Below are positions 1-11,844 of a stretch of DNA of 64,000 nt, piece after piece. The translations under genes were made by a program, and so were the position numbers. Under the pieces are notes generated by a model. That model did not search any database. It was not told the origin of the DNA and worked only from the letters and a program-made list of their open reading frames with translations. This stretch comes from Ceratopteris richardii (taxonomy: Eukaryota; Streptophyta; Polypodiopsida; Polypodiales; Pteridaceae), in assembly GCA_020310875.1 (NCBI GenBank), contig CM035444.1, positions 23,599,272 to 23,663,271 on the forward strand, written 5' to 3'. Positions within the stretch are counted from its first letter, which is position 1, and every line of letters begins with the position of its first letter.

Positions 1-154
1 GGCTAGGTGATGTTCTTGAATGTGCAATCCTTGAGCCAGATTTTTCATGAGCTTATCCCAATCTACTGGGTCTAGGATGTTCGAATGTGGCAAGCGTAAC
101 TAATCCGCATGAATGGCTTGTTCTATCGGAGAGAGATGCAACAAATGTGCTGGT

Positions 155-3100
155 CTAGGAATGAAAATTTTGGAATGATATTCCTAGAACCCTATACAGA
201 AAGTCGATGTTGACGGAGGGGGTCTGGCTCATGTCATAGACCAAATCTCTGTTACCTTCAAAAAATCCAGGGGCCAAAATATATGGTGCAGGTACCTTGC
301 GAAAGGTCTTGAATAAGACCATCATCAGCTCAATGATTTTCATACACATCGTGGCGGCGATGTCTGGTACATTCTTTAAGCATGTAGACCAATGACATAT
401 TGTAGAGATCATGTATGCTATGGTGGGTGGTGCTCTAGGTGGAGAAAAATATGGATAATTAACCCAATGTGAGCATCCTTTATTATTGCGGACTTTTATG
501 GCAAAAGCTTTCCATGATCTACGACGGAGTACTGGACAATAACATGGGTTATATTTAATATATAATGGCATTGTGGCCCATGTGCACATCATTTTTGGAT
601 AATGTGTGAGTAGTCACTCATGCCAGTTGGGTTGAAAAATCGAGCGTGCAAGTTCATCTGTTGGTAAATCATCAAGCTCAAACTAGGTGGCAAATGTAGG
701 CTCTTTTCTTGTATGCCTTCTAATCTCCATGTTATAGTCCGTTAATAATACAAAGTAAGGATTATACTGCATTTTTGATGTGGTAATCAGGCATTGATGG
801 GAGAGGTTCTGAAAGTAAGTGGACCTAAGAATTGTTTCTTCTAAATTGAACAGAGATCTGATTTGCACGGCCACTCTATCATCATGTGTTTGACCAATTT
901 GTTCGACTCTCTTGAGCTAGCCTAGGACTTCGATCTCAAATGTGTCTCATCCCTCTTCTGTGACACGTCCACCAGGTATTGGCATTGGGTCATAAGGCTC
1001 TTCAAAACTCTCTTCGATCGGGATCTCCACCATGGTTTTAGGTTCAGGTTCTTCAATAGGAGAAGGTGGCCTCTCATATGGTAGGATTCTGGCTTTTAAT
1101 TCTTCGACTTGCTTTCTTAAGGCTTCTAGTCCTTTAGCGGATTGTTGAGGGATGGTAGACTCATGTTGAGATGTGCTGACAATGGCCAACTGCTTCCGGA
1201 GATTGCACATTCTAATTCCATCTTTTCATAGGACTCTAGAAAGTTTCCATGCTCCTCAAGTAAGATTCATATGTCTTCTGAGGGGACCGCTCTATACTTT
1301 GTAGGGCTAATTTCTGCTCCTGAGGTCCCTTCCATAGTTGCTTCAAAATTGTCTTGGTTTTGTTGCTAAAGCCGCTTGTTCTCTTCTTAGGCCATAGCCA
1401 TGTGCTTCCGTAGTAGCCCTAGATTGCATCTTAGTGTAGCATTTGTGAGCATCTGCTCTTGGAGCACATTTTCCAAATCTTTGACCACTTTATCATCCAT
1501 TGTAGTCATCCTAGACTCTAATTTGGTATGAGCCTATTGTAAGGTGGTATACTCTACCAGAAGTGTTTGATGGTCAACTTCGATGTAGTGACTCTAACTT
1601 CTAGCCTATGTGACTCTGCTTGGAAGGCAACACTACGCTCTTCTAATTGTTGATACTCTTGTTGTAATTGATATGCACATTGAATTAACATATTGAATGA
1701 ATTATTTACATTATGAATGCAAGGGGAGGAGTTTGGAATGAAGACGGAATGGGATTGGGAAGGGGATTTGTGGATATTGTATCAACCAACGAGATGGTGA
1801 GTGGTGATGTGGGGGGCAGGGGAGTAGGTGATGGTGGAATTGTAGGGAGAGAGGGAGGTTTTGTGGGTGGTGAAATGTCCATGGGGTCGGATATTGTGGT
1901 GCGTGTAGGGGCTACCATGTATGTGGGTATGGGAGGTGAAGTGAGTGTAGTGTCTATGTAGAGTGAAGTGGTTTTGAGTGCTTGTTGTCCTATCATTTGT
2001 GTGTTGTGGACGTGCATGAAATCCTCCATGCATGAGACATAATGGGGTGGGGTGATGGTTGCGATTGATGGGTATGGAAAGATGGAGGATGCTTGTGGGA
2101 AGTACAGATCATGGGGAAGGAGAACGTGTGAATATGGAATTGTGGGGAAACCTAGACTACCTTGGGTTGGTCTTGGGATCTAGTCTATGCTAGGTATAAG
2201 GGGGTGGTTGATGATGGATTCCATAGGCAAAAATGGGGACGTATGGAGAGGGTTCGTAATCGAAGAGAAAAGGGTGGCTTGGGCTATCGGCTCACAAAAA
2301 TGAAAAGGATGTTGATGGGATGGTGGTTATTACAATAGCGGTTTTTCCAGTCGTTGGTGGCAGGGGTGGGGGAGATGGAGGGTGTTGGGGTGAGATTGGC
2401 CTGTACAAAGGTTTCTATAGTGAGATTGATGGTGGTCATTGGGATAGTTGTCAGCTCTATGGTAGTACGTTCGATTACTGGTATTCGTATATTCTTTCCT
2501 GCTTGTGGTCATGTATCCACTCTATGATGGTCATATTGGATAGATTGTCAAACAGCTGTGTAGAAAGCCTCCTGAACTCCCAAGGATTTGGACAACAGTT
2601 GGAGGGAGCTGATGAATTGTGGGTTCACTCCTTCATTTGCTAACATCTGTTCTATTAGGGCTTGGCTTGATGTAAAGGAAATTGGGCTCTGTATGCAGGA
2701 GCACGTACGAGTTATGGTACTCCTTGTTGCTCATCTCGATATCTTTCTTCATGCATTTCCTCACCTTCTTCTGATTCTTCATCTTCTATGTCGTCTTCAT
2801 CCTCTTCTTCATCCACATCAACAGTGGTAACGGGTACTTGTGATGTTGTTCCTTGTAGTTGAGACCCTTCCAACTATTGTTCTTCTTCTGCTTCAAAATT
2901 CCCCTCTTTTAAAATATACTCAAAATCTTCATTGGTGAGTTCTTCCAAGGGTGCTCCTTCAGGGAATTCAAGGTCCATTGGAATCGGTGGGAATATCAAG
3001 TTTGGACCTTCAGAGCTTTGTCATGGTAGTAGGAGTGTGAATGGCCTGACCCTTTGAGGAGGGGGGGTGACATCTGGCATTAATGTAGCTCCATGGGGCT

Positions 3101-3224
3101 GAGCACAAGGAACTTGTGCTTCTCCTCTCATCCTCTTTGAAGGAGGTCCAGTTGAGGTTCGGCCTTTGAGCTGCTGCACTCTATTCCACATCAGAGGCCT
3201 CTGAATGGGAATGTCATATGCCAA
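155..3224 (-). other. Unassigned ORF remnants downstream of Gypsy-1 pol
   Basis: On the minus strand, past RNase H, there are successive open fragments: 3021-3224 (basic, Pro-rich), about 2640-3000 (strongly Glu/Asp-rich when read through stops), 1706-2029 (107 aa, Pro/Thr/Ser-rich), 1210-1700 (Gln/Glu-rich coiled-coil-like, broken), 947-1210 (87 aa, heptad-like then Pro/Glu-rich) and 155-592 (145 aa, no recognised domain). In a Gypsy element this is where integrase would normally lie. The region could be an extra ORF of the kind some large Tat-type elements carry, a remnant of another element, or captured host sequence. I do not recognise a family. Confidence 0.4.
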
Positions 3225-3399
3225 ACACTTATAAGTGATTCTAGTTAGTGCACAACATCCATATAAAACTGACTTTTGCAGCCATCATTTGTGGGCTAGG
3301 TGTATCTGATCAATTATCTAGTGCAGTAGGTTGATGGTGAGGTATTGCATCTCAACAAAATATAAGATAAGCCAAAGTTTCTTAGGTGGCATAGTGAAC

Positions 3400-4749
3400 C
3401 TATCTTGTGCTGGAAATGCAAAATGCTACATGCACAGCCACATTCAGTTGTCTACTGACATAAACAATTGGAAGATCCATATTACCTTCCCCAGTAGGTT
3501 GTGCTAGTACACACCCAATAGCATAATTGGATGCATCCACATGAACATGGAAGGGCTTGTTCCAATTTAGTGTAATCAAGATTGGTGTTGAACACAATCA
3601 TCATCTAAGCTTGTTAAAGGAGTTTTCACGTTCATCCGTCCACACAAAGTTAGTCAAAAGAGCATACAAAGGCTTTGCAATGATGGCATACATGTGAATG
3701 AAACGTCGGTAATAACCACAATGCCCCATGAAAGCTTGTACCTCTTTGACATTCCTTGGCCTAGGTAGCTCTGCAATAGCTCTCACTTTCTCCTCATCTG
3801 TGGATATGCCATTCTTTGACACTATGTGTCCTAGAATCTTGCCTTTCCTGACCATAAAAACACACTTTTCTGGGTTCAAGCAGACCTGATATTCCCTACA
3901 TTTGTCAAAGATTTGTCTCAGTTCATGTATATGTGTCTATCTCATGTGGGAATGAGCACATAGTTCATCAACATAGACTTCCAAGTTTTTATGCAATAAT
4001 TCTTTGAACATGTGGTACATCAACCTCTGGAAGGTAGTTGGCACATTGGTGAGCCCAAATGGCATTACCCAAAAATTGAATATGCCCCACTCTGTGTCAA
4101 AAGCCATCTTATGCTGATCTTTTGTAGCAATGGCCACTTGATTGTAGCCAGAAAATCCATCAAGGAAGCTATACACTTCCTTGCTTGCCACTCTTTCCAA
4201 TAGATGTTCAATGATAGGAAGCGGATAGCTATCTCTAATAGTGGATGTATTAACATTTTTTAAGTTAATGCATTCATGTAGCTTGCCATTCTTTTTGGGC
4301 ACCACTATGATGGGGGATACCCACTCAGTGTGCTCTATTTCATAGATAAATCTAGCTTCTACCAACCTATCTATCTCTTCCTTGATCTTGGCAGCATAAT
4401 TGTCATTATATGTGTATGGCTTCTGCTTAGAGGGTTTGGCATCTGATGTCATGGGAATTTTGTGTGAGCATATGTCAAGATCTACTCCATTTAGGTCCTT
4501 ATAACTCCAAGAAAACACATCTCTATATTCTTATAGCAAGGCTATCAACTCTTGTTCCTCATCCTCTATTAAATCATGTCCTATGTACATGCATCGCTCT
4601 TCGCCTTCCTTTAAGGTCACAATGATTTTCTTTGTGGTTTCTTTGTTATCGTAGGCCTCCCCTATGAGTTCTTCATGTTTAGGCATCCTTATCATGACTC
4701 TCCAATCTTCTATCTCATATTTCTTGAAATTTTCAAGGAGATCAAACAA
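3400..4749 (-). pseudogene. Gypsy-1 reverse transcriptase and partial RNase H
   Basis: Three adjacent minus-strand segments, 4749-4531, 4518-3937 and 3879-3601, give an RT domain. Visible motifs are the entry block with PKKNGK, SFLDGFSGYNQ around the first catalytic Asp, MPFGLTNVPTTFQRLM, and the thumb with GHIVSKNGI and GYYRRFI. The YxDD box reads YVDE, so the second catalytic Asp is Glu and the enzyme is probably dead. Segment 3597-3400 starts RNase H (VHVDASNYAIG, VYVSRQLN) but degenerates after the N-terminal third. Segments are separated by stops (for example near 3,936 and 4,530). The role in the ancestral element was copying genomic RNA to cDNA. Confidence 0.85.
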
Positions 4750-5404
4750 AGATTATTCCTCTTCCGGTGAGGCTTCTCTCTTCTTCCTCTTCTTGCTTTC
4801 ACTCTTGGTGGCAACCTGCATAGTTAACCTCACATCGTTCGTAAGTTCCCCATGCTCTTGGGGGTGTACCTCTACTTCACATAGGAATTATTTTTCTAAT
4901 GCTTCCTCGAGTACATCAGTGCTCAGCTCATGTTCTTCAAGAATTGAATCACACATAAGTGGTTCTATAGTGAAAAGTGAAATGTCATAGCCATCTTCAT
5001 CACAATGGGGTGTCCACTGTTCTTCATTGATAGCTACATCCATTGTTGCTTGGATTTCTATCCAACCATGAGGTTCAAACTCTTCATCTAGAAATACTAC
5101 AAGTGCATAGGTTGGGTCTCAAATTGATCTATGAGTTTCCTTCGCACCTACCTCTTTAGCATTTTCTCTCTTCTCTTCTTCTACTGCCACTTTGCACATC
5201 CATAAGTGAGTGTCTTCATGCATCCATGAGGATCTGGGATCCTATGGAATGCACTAAATCCGTATCATATCTGGCTCTATGGATGGGATTCCATTGAATA
5301 GGGGGCACATCTCTATGAGATTAGTCCTTGAGATCGACTTTGGTTGTAACTCCTAAATGTTGTAGATACAATGCATTGGTTCCCCAATCATGTACTACTT
5401 GTAA

Positions 5405-5737
5405 CTATCTCATGAAAGGTCTTCCCAAAATCATCTCATACTCTTGATTTTTGCTGAAGTCACATATAGCAAAAGTGTGCTCAAACCCTACGCCACAAGT
5501 AGTGAGAGTTATCCCTTTGAGTAGCCCTAAAGATATCTCTATGTGACCATCGGCCATCTGTAGTTTCATTTTCGTCGGCTTGAGTGCTGATTTGCCCCAA
5601 CGCTTCCATAGGGAAGTGGTAGCAATAGCAACTCCTATGCCTGATTCCAAAATAGCCTTGGTGGTGTAACCCAGATGAGTGATAGGAAGATAGGTGTTTA
5701 CTTCTTCTCCTTCACTCATGTCACCTATCTTGTCCAA
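5405..5737 (-). pseudogene. Gypsy-1 aspartic protease-like domain
   Basis: A 110-aa minus-strand segment matches the Gypsy-2 protease at 44,879-45,235 along its length (shared ATTSLWK block and the downstream GRPF motif). In Gypsy-2 the active-site tetrad is DSGA; here it is ESGI, losing the catalytic Asp. The fold is that of retroviral-type pepsins, which cleave the Gag-Pol polyprotein. Given the active-site change it is best treated as inactive. Between this and the RT (4,750-5,400) the frame encodes a broken acidic linker also present in Gypsy-2. Confidence 0.75.
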
Positions 5738-5899
5738 GGGTATCTCTTTGCAATTAAGATCTCCAATCTTTCTAATAGTCCTTCAAAATGCAATTGTGTC
5801 TTAGCTAAATTAGAGTAGTTAAAGAGACGAATGGTGTCAAACATGGTTTGAGTCAATTCTACCATCTTAGCACAAAGGTTGATCCATTAAATCTCTAAG

Positions 5900-6878
5900 T
5901 CATGGGTAGCATTTTTCATGATCTATCACATTTGGCCCTTCTAGGATTCTAGCTTGATATGCTTTCAACATCATGTCTAGATCTGCAGGAGTGGGATCTG
6001 CTAGGACTGATCCTACTCTAGGTGGTGGTGGAATTGTATGAGGCGGGTTAGAAGGTGGTGGGATAGATGGTGATAGGGATGGTGGTGGTGGTGTTGTGTG
6101 AGAGTGTTTTTGAGATGCAATTTCAATTATTTTGGCTTTTATTTCTCTTAAGCTTTCCTCCAGCTCACTCATTTTCTTCGACCATTGCCTTTTCATTCTC
6201 TGTTGGCTATCTTTCCAAGCTCTCATCCTTTTCTTTGTTAGACTCTTGGTCTCACTAACCTCGGAACTCTTTTCCTGACCTAAGCCTTGGTTTTGTTGTA
6301 ATGCCTGAGCTCTTGTGACCAGTTGCACGGGGGTAGTGGAAGTTACACTTCCTGTAGAGTCTACTACTAACCCAATCACATTAATGTAAGTGATATTTGT
6401 CGCATTGTGTGAGTTCTTTGGATAGTCTCTATAAGAGGTGCTCTTTCCCACAATCTTGACAAAAACCTTGAATTGTCACTGATTGGGGTTGTGTACGTGT
6501 CGGCATAGGGAAATCATGTATGAAGTGATCTCATTGGCATTTGTAACATGGCCCTCTAGGTGCTTGGGGTCTCAACTGTCTAGGTTGAGGCCTAGAATTA
6601 GGATTTGCATACATGACATTAGCTTATTCAGACTCTCCACTAGACTCACTAGGGTCTTCGTAATAGTAAATTTCATTATGCTCAAGTGACTGCATATAAT
6701 ACGCATGTGGGCTATCAATATGAGTAGAGTCAAAACTATAATCATTTGGGTCACTTTCTAGAAGCAATGGTGTTACTAGAACTAAGGCTCTATTTAGGTT
6801 TTCTTCAGCAATTGCATACTTCACTAGGATCACATTGGCTGGAGTTGGAGGTTGCTTAGCTAACACGGGTTGAGGCAT
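5900..6878 (-). pseudogene. Gypsy-1 gag C-terminal/linker region with eroded zinc knuckles
   Basis: Segments 6878-6624 and 6451-5900 (minus) match 46,256-46,700 and 45,638-46,012 of Gypsy-2 and the plus-strand fragment at 52,200-52,850. Two CCHC-like knuckles can be traced between 6,430 and 6,600, the second in the form CxxCGKEH. They are followed by a basic, Lys/Gln-rich segment (about residues 40-110 of the 183-aa piece) and a Pro-rich stretch. This resembles a nucleocapsid and linker between gag and protease. Stops interrupt the frame. Confidence 0.6.
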
Positions 6879-7076
6879 TTGTTGGGCCTGGTAGGGTTCC
6901 TGATAGGGTTGTTGGGGCCTACCATATTGTTGTGGGTACTGATTCTGAGATCTCCCTTGCAGTGGATATGGTTGTGGATAATTTTGTCCAACATCTTGCT
7001 TGTTATAAGGGTAGTCTTGTGCAGTGTGGTTAGTGTACCTCCTTTCGGTGCTGCAGTATTGTTTGTTTGGGTTCGC

Positions 7077-8769
7077 TTAGGGCTGAGCCATAATTGGACA
7101 CATGCTAGCCATATGGTCTCCTCCATAGGTGTAGCATCTTTTCACTAGGGCAAATCTAAGTATCTGTTTTCTAGAGACTCCTAATTTATGAGCTACCTTC
7201 TCTGCAAGTTCCTCGATAGATGTGGATTGTTTGGAAGTGAGGCTAGTTGAGCTATCTGAATCTTTATAGACTTTTGAAAGCCCCAATTCCTCACCTAGAT
7301 TATCCTCAATATCTATACACATGCGTACACACTCTTCTATGGATCTAGGGTCCTTTAAGTACCCATAAGATCTCAATTTAGTACTTAACAATCCATCTAA
7401 GAATAAAGCCACTTGTTTGGCTAGAGTGGGTAACCACTCTCGCACTGGGCATCTCTCTAGGTATTGTCTGAACCTTCTTCCTAAAATTCTAATTGTTCCC
7501 TGAGGTGTTTGTTTGAAGCTATGTATCAAGGAGGAAGTGTTGTGTCTTATGCCACTCTTAGAAAACTTCGTAATGAAGGCTTCTATCAATTGATCTATGT
7601 TCCTAAATTGCCTCTCGTGTAGTGGTTGAAACCACATAAGTTTTGTGTTCTTAAGGGTTATACCAAATGCGTTGTATTGTGTGAATAGGTCGTCAACTTG
7701 CTCAACTCTCAATACTTGCCTAGATTTTGCCACATGATCATAATCAGTTGTGTAGGCCTTAAGGTCCTCGTGTGTTCTCTAGGTCTTGGCAGAGGGAATT
7801 CGACTCCATTCCTTTGATTTCTTGGGTCTCTACGTCTCTCATTTTCCACCTTATCTGTCTTTGCTCTAGTTCTTTTACTTCCTATTGGGTTAGCAAAGCT
7901 TACTTCAGGTCTATCTCTATTGTTGTCCCTTTAAGTTCCATGAGCCTAGAAGGTTCGAGCTCCTTGGTGGCCATAAGAGACATTAGATCTTAGTTGGGGA
8001 AAAAAATTTTGCCCTTCCAAGTGTAGGCATGCCTACCATGCTCTAAGACCACAAAGACTCTTTTTGAAGTGTTTTCCAAGTAGGTCACTTTGGCTGGGGA
8101 ATCGGGATCTTTGAATTCATAGATGGTAATTGCTCCCACTTCATTAGGTTGGTTGGGTTTATACCTCCAAAAAGCCTCATCTATCTCTCGGTTTAGGAGC
8201 AAATCTATGCTCTTATTGTCCTTGAGAACCCACTCTGGCATGATTATTCTAGTCAGGACTGATTTGCCTCGAGGAGTCTTTGGTTCTCTTCCTAAGTTTC
8301 CTTGCTCTATGTCACTTATTTCACCTTCTGAGATTATGTTGCCAAATTCATCTATCCTATCTGGTTGGTTGTTGGCCACATACATGGCCCCTTCTTTATC
8401 TATATATGCACCATTTTCAAATTTGACTACTCGATGTTCTAGTCCAATGGGTTGATCCAAGTTTTTAATCTGGACAACAAATCTCCTCAGACCGTCCTCA
8501 TAGATGCGAGCACCTAATCGGTTGGTCTTGATGTATTCCAGTTGAGTCTTGTAAGGTCCTTCTATCTTTTCTAGGTACGCCACTCTTGAGCTACCTATGG
8601 GTCTCTCCGTGCTAAACGACATCTCCGAGTCACTCGTGTCTAAGCTTAGAGCATAGGGGTAATCACTCAACTGTTGGGCCCAAGACCTGGCAGTATGATC
8701 GACACTAGCTTCAGAAGATCTGAGGTTTTGTCTGTCTCGTCCTAAATATCTTCTTGACCTAAGGTTCAT
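7077..8769 (-). pseudogene. Gypsy-1 gag
   Basis: Two minus-strand pieces. 8769-7990 (259 aa) starts at the ATG used in the Gypsy-2 alignment and contains the segment with RLGARIYEDGLRRFV shared with Gypsy-2. 7733-7077 (218 aa) contains a Retrotrans_gag core (HSFKQTPQG, FRQYLERCP, LSTKLRSYGYL) and a zinc knuckle reading CYTYGGDHMASMCP, where the second Cys is Tyr; in Gypsy-2 it is intact as CYTCGGDHMANGCP. Stops and frameshift between 7,734 and 7,990 break the gene. Gag forms the virus-like particle around element RNA. Confidence 0.75.
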
Positions 8770-9567
8770 AAGCTTTGGAGGTTATCCCAAATTTTCCCAA
8801 TACAACCTCATTGCATAGTTCGTTTGTATTAGTCCCTTGTTCTTTTTATTTTCCTTAGGCTATCACTTCTTGTCCAAAGGTTTTTGTCGCAAGGAATACT
8901 TGAGTTTTAACACACTTGAAGATTGATCACTCATTTAAGTTCTTTTCCTTTAGGGTTTTTCACAAATGTAACCTATTTATGCTTGCACTTGAGTAATTAG
9001 GGTTCTTGAACTTGATGGTGCTTAACGTAGCCCTAATTAATCAATACCTCTATTCGTACTTAGCCTAAGCTAGGAATTGATAGAGGGCATTGAGAATGAT
9101 CCAACCTTAATTTCCTTATCTGCTCAAGAATGCCGTTCTCAAGCTTGCAGTATGCTCGTTCTTTGGACATCCTTTAGTGCTCTCAATGGACTTGTGAATG
9201 TCCCAAAGTTAGCTCAAGATTTCAATTTAATTGACTTAACAAACCATGTCCATTCATGTAATACAAAGACCCAATTTTGATTTGTTTTTTATGATAATTC
9301 CCTTAGAGATCCCTCAACTTTATGACCCCTATGTAAGCTAAGCTTCCCAATTAGCCCAAGATCACTGAAACGCATTTCGTATGAAGAAGTTATGTCAATT
9401 CAGGGTTTTTGGGTTAAAACAGGGTGAAAACAAGCTAACAAGCAAACAGGGTTTTCTCAAATTATGTGCTAGGGTACTTCACTATGCACCAATTACTTGA
9501 AATTTATGCCCAAAATTGACCAAAATTTTAAAAATAAAAACCCTAAAAATTTGGCCAAAATTTGTTG
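8770..9567 (-). other. Gypsy-1 untranslated leader, no gene
   Basis: Between the gag ATG and the repeat array there is no convincing coding sequence. Around 9,340-9,450 it aligns with 48,860-48,960 of Gypsy-2 (shared words around 'atcactgaaacg' and 'aagttatgtc'), supporting a conserved leader rather than unrelated flank. Confidence 0.55.
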
Positions 9568-10285
9568 TTAATCGCGATCGACAGGGTTGTCAATCACGAT
9601 GGATAAATATGTCCATCGTGGCCTATCAATCACAATGGGCAGAGTCAATCACGATTGATGGTGTCAATCGCGACAAACAGAGTGTCAATCGCGATGGACA
9701 AAAATTCTCGGGTTTTTCATGTTATCTTGTGTCAATCGTGGCCTATGCATCACGTTGGATAGCTTTCTCGCTGAATCGGAGTGTGAATCGCAATTTTCTT
9801 GTCAATCGCGATGGACAAAGCTGTCGATCGTGATGGACACGTGTCAATTGCAATGGATGGCTATCAATCGCGATGGACAGGTAGTCCGTCATGGTGGGGT
9901 CGATCCCAATTGATTGAAATTTTTGCTTTTTTGCATTTTCATGTGTCAATTGGGCCTCTATGCATCGCGATGGACAAGAATTTCACCGTGTTTGAGTGTC
10001 AATCGCGATTTTTCAGTCAATTGTGATGGACAGAGGTGTCCATCACGATGGATCAATCACCATTGATTGGTTGTCCGTCGGCATCTGTCAATCAGGATGG
10101 ACAAGTTATCTGTCATGATGGACACTGTCAATCGTGATCGATGCTATCAATCGTGATGGACAGAGAAAATGCAATTTGTTTTGAAATTTTTGTGTGGATG
10201 TGATGTGCAAAGCTTGTAGATCATGAATATGCACCGAATTTCACCAAATGGTCAAATTTTCTATCAATCGTGATTGACAGAGCTC
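9568..10285. repeat. Irregular array with core (G)TCAATCGCGATGGACA in Gypsy-1 leader
   Basis: More than 15 interspersed copies of a ~16-bp word built on the palindrome ATCGCGAT are visible, in both orientations (for example at 9,571, 9,686, 9,804, 9,865 and 9,965), with spacing from about 20 to 60 bp. Many copies differ only by C-to-T or G-to-A at the two CpG positions. The array lies in the leader between LTR and gag, the same position as the 48,960-49,850 array of Gypsy-2. Confidence 0.8.
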
Positions 10286-10651
10286 AATGCCTTGGGACCT
10301 ATGCAGACATTTTCCATACCTATGCAACCTACTGGAGATGATGATACAGCTGGAACCTGCAAGAGATGCTAAAAAATGCACAAAAACAGCAAGCACAATA
10401 GCTCTCTCGCTCTCTCTAACAAGTGAAATGAGGTGGGGAAGGTGATATGACCAAAAAATTGAAAATTTAGCGAAGGTGGAGATGGAGTTGGGAGATACTA
10501 AGGATGATGATGGTGAAGAAATAAAAGAAAATAGGGAAAAATGAAGAAAATAGGGAAAAATGAAGAAAATACCTATGATTCTAATGTCATAACTCGATGT
10601 CTTACCATCATACGCTCATCCTCGAAGCTCTCTCCCTGGCACCATTGGTGT

Positions 10652-11190
10652 CACTCTAGCACGATGGCAAGTACCAATGTGAGGAGATCCACCTCATAAT
10701 TGTCAATCTGTGGAGACGTGAGGACTAGTATGACGACTATGAGCAAGTGATGGCACAAGTGCGTGAGTGAGAAGCACACAAGCATGCACACACATACACA
10801 CACACACAAGGCAAGAACAAAGGGAGGAACAATGGAGTTCTTTGTATTACTCAAAAATTCTCTTACAATAGCTCAAAACTCTAATAAGCTAACCTCAAAA
10901 ATGAGCTCTCTAGCTCTTTTTATAGTTTTTGACTATCTTTGGCCCTATTCAGTCCTAGTGTCTGGCCTAGTTAAAAGTTAGGTTCCAGGTCTTATTTGAG
11001 GGCTCAAACGAAGTCTAAAAATTATGAAAATTGGTATGTAGCTACTTCTAATACTCCTCAAGTTTGAGGACTCCTCGGCTTGAAAAAAATGGAGTCTAAT
11101 CTACCAAAAATAGTATTTGCAATGGTCATGTAGTGATGAAAATCACTATTAAAAAGGATTTATTTTTGGAAAATTTGTGTGGCCTAATTG
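10652..11190 (-). repeat. Gypsy-1 5' LTR-like sequence with degenerate primer site beside it
   Basis: This stretch aligns with 50,167-50,600 of Gypsy-2, including the 'gagacgtgagga' word, a (CA)n patch at ~10,790-10,812, and the block around 10,990-11,090 ('aaattatgaaaatt', 'actcctc'). Next to it at 10,632-10,651 lies a sequence loosely resembling the tRNA-Asp-type primer site seen at 50,141-50,158, with several changes. The outer LTR end is not resolved; similarity to Gypsy-2 fades near 11,190. Confidence 0.55.
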
Positions 11191-11654
11191 CCAGATCTTC
11201 TTTGACTGCTTTGCCTACTTGGTCCTTCTCTCTACTATGATTCTTTACGTCAGCTCCCCTATCATGTAATGCCTTGATTGCCTTGACTATTGCCAACAAT
11301 GTGCCTCTTGTGCATAAGATTCACAACAGTGTCTTTGTGTGGCCCTATACCATGCATACTTTGGAATGCAAAAGAAAAAATCATAGTGCAAAAGACAAGG
11401 TTGTGCGTTTAGCACATGATTTCCACACAAAGAGACTTTTCCTATAATCTAAATCACTTGAAGCTGATATATTTTTTCTATTGAGAGGTCGCACAAGTCT
11501 AGATATGATTCTATTATTGGATTTTCTAAAGAATATGGGTCATTTCTAGATTCAAAAATTCATTTTGGTATGTTTCTAGTTCTCTTAAGAATTGAAGTCA
11601 TCTTCTTAACCCACTTGGTATGAGGGGTAGTGGGTTTTTGTGGTGTCTTATGAG
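11191..11654. other. Intergenic, nothing recognised
   Basis: AT-rich sequence with no coding similarity I can support on either strand. It may hold the outer part of the Gypsy-1 LTR. Confidence 0.4.
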
Positions 11655-11844
11655 TGTTTTTTATTCTATTGGAACTTTCCTAGGGATCCAAATCCACTTA
11701 ATTGGTTGGGTTGCTACCTTTTTTGGCTTTTATTGTCTATGTGTTTCGAATTTAGCTTTCTTTATAAGGGTGGGTTGTGTCCTAGGATTGTGTATGGAGT
11801 TGGGCCTAGTGGATGAAATCACAAGATGATTGGTACATGTAGCA
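11655..11844. repeat. Left ~190-bp TG...CA direct repeat
   Basis: Roughly 75-80% identical by eye to 14,580-14,771 in direct orientation. Both copies start TGTTTT and end GTACATGTAGCA, and similarity stops abruptly at these ends, as for a pair of short LTRs. No matching 5-bp target duplication was found (atgag on the left, tataa on the right). Confidence 0.6.

Larger units (their letters stand above)
1..11190 (-). mobile_element. Gypsy-1, degenerate Ty3/Gypsy LTR retrotransposon (3' end beyond window)
   Basis: Read on the minus strand the order is LTR-like sequence (~10,652-11,190), leader, gag, zinc-knuckle linker, protease, RT and partial RNase H, then a long unassigned region running off position 1. 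The domain order protease-RT-RNase H and the RT sequence place it in Ty3/Gypsy. A related copy, Gypsy-2 (43,707-50,800), aligns through LTR, leader, gag and protease, which supports the boundaries. No integrase zinc finger or DDE core was recognised. Frameshifts and stops occur throughout, so it cannot be autonomous. The Tat/Athila lineage is suggested by the tRNA-Asp-like primer site of Gypsy-2 and is inference. Confidence 0.85.

Noticed and set aside
2320..2643. 107-aa plus-strand ORF
   Set aside because: Low-complexity composition, opposite to the Gypsy-1 orientation, no recognised domain.
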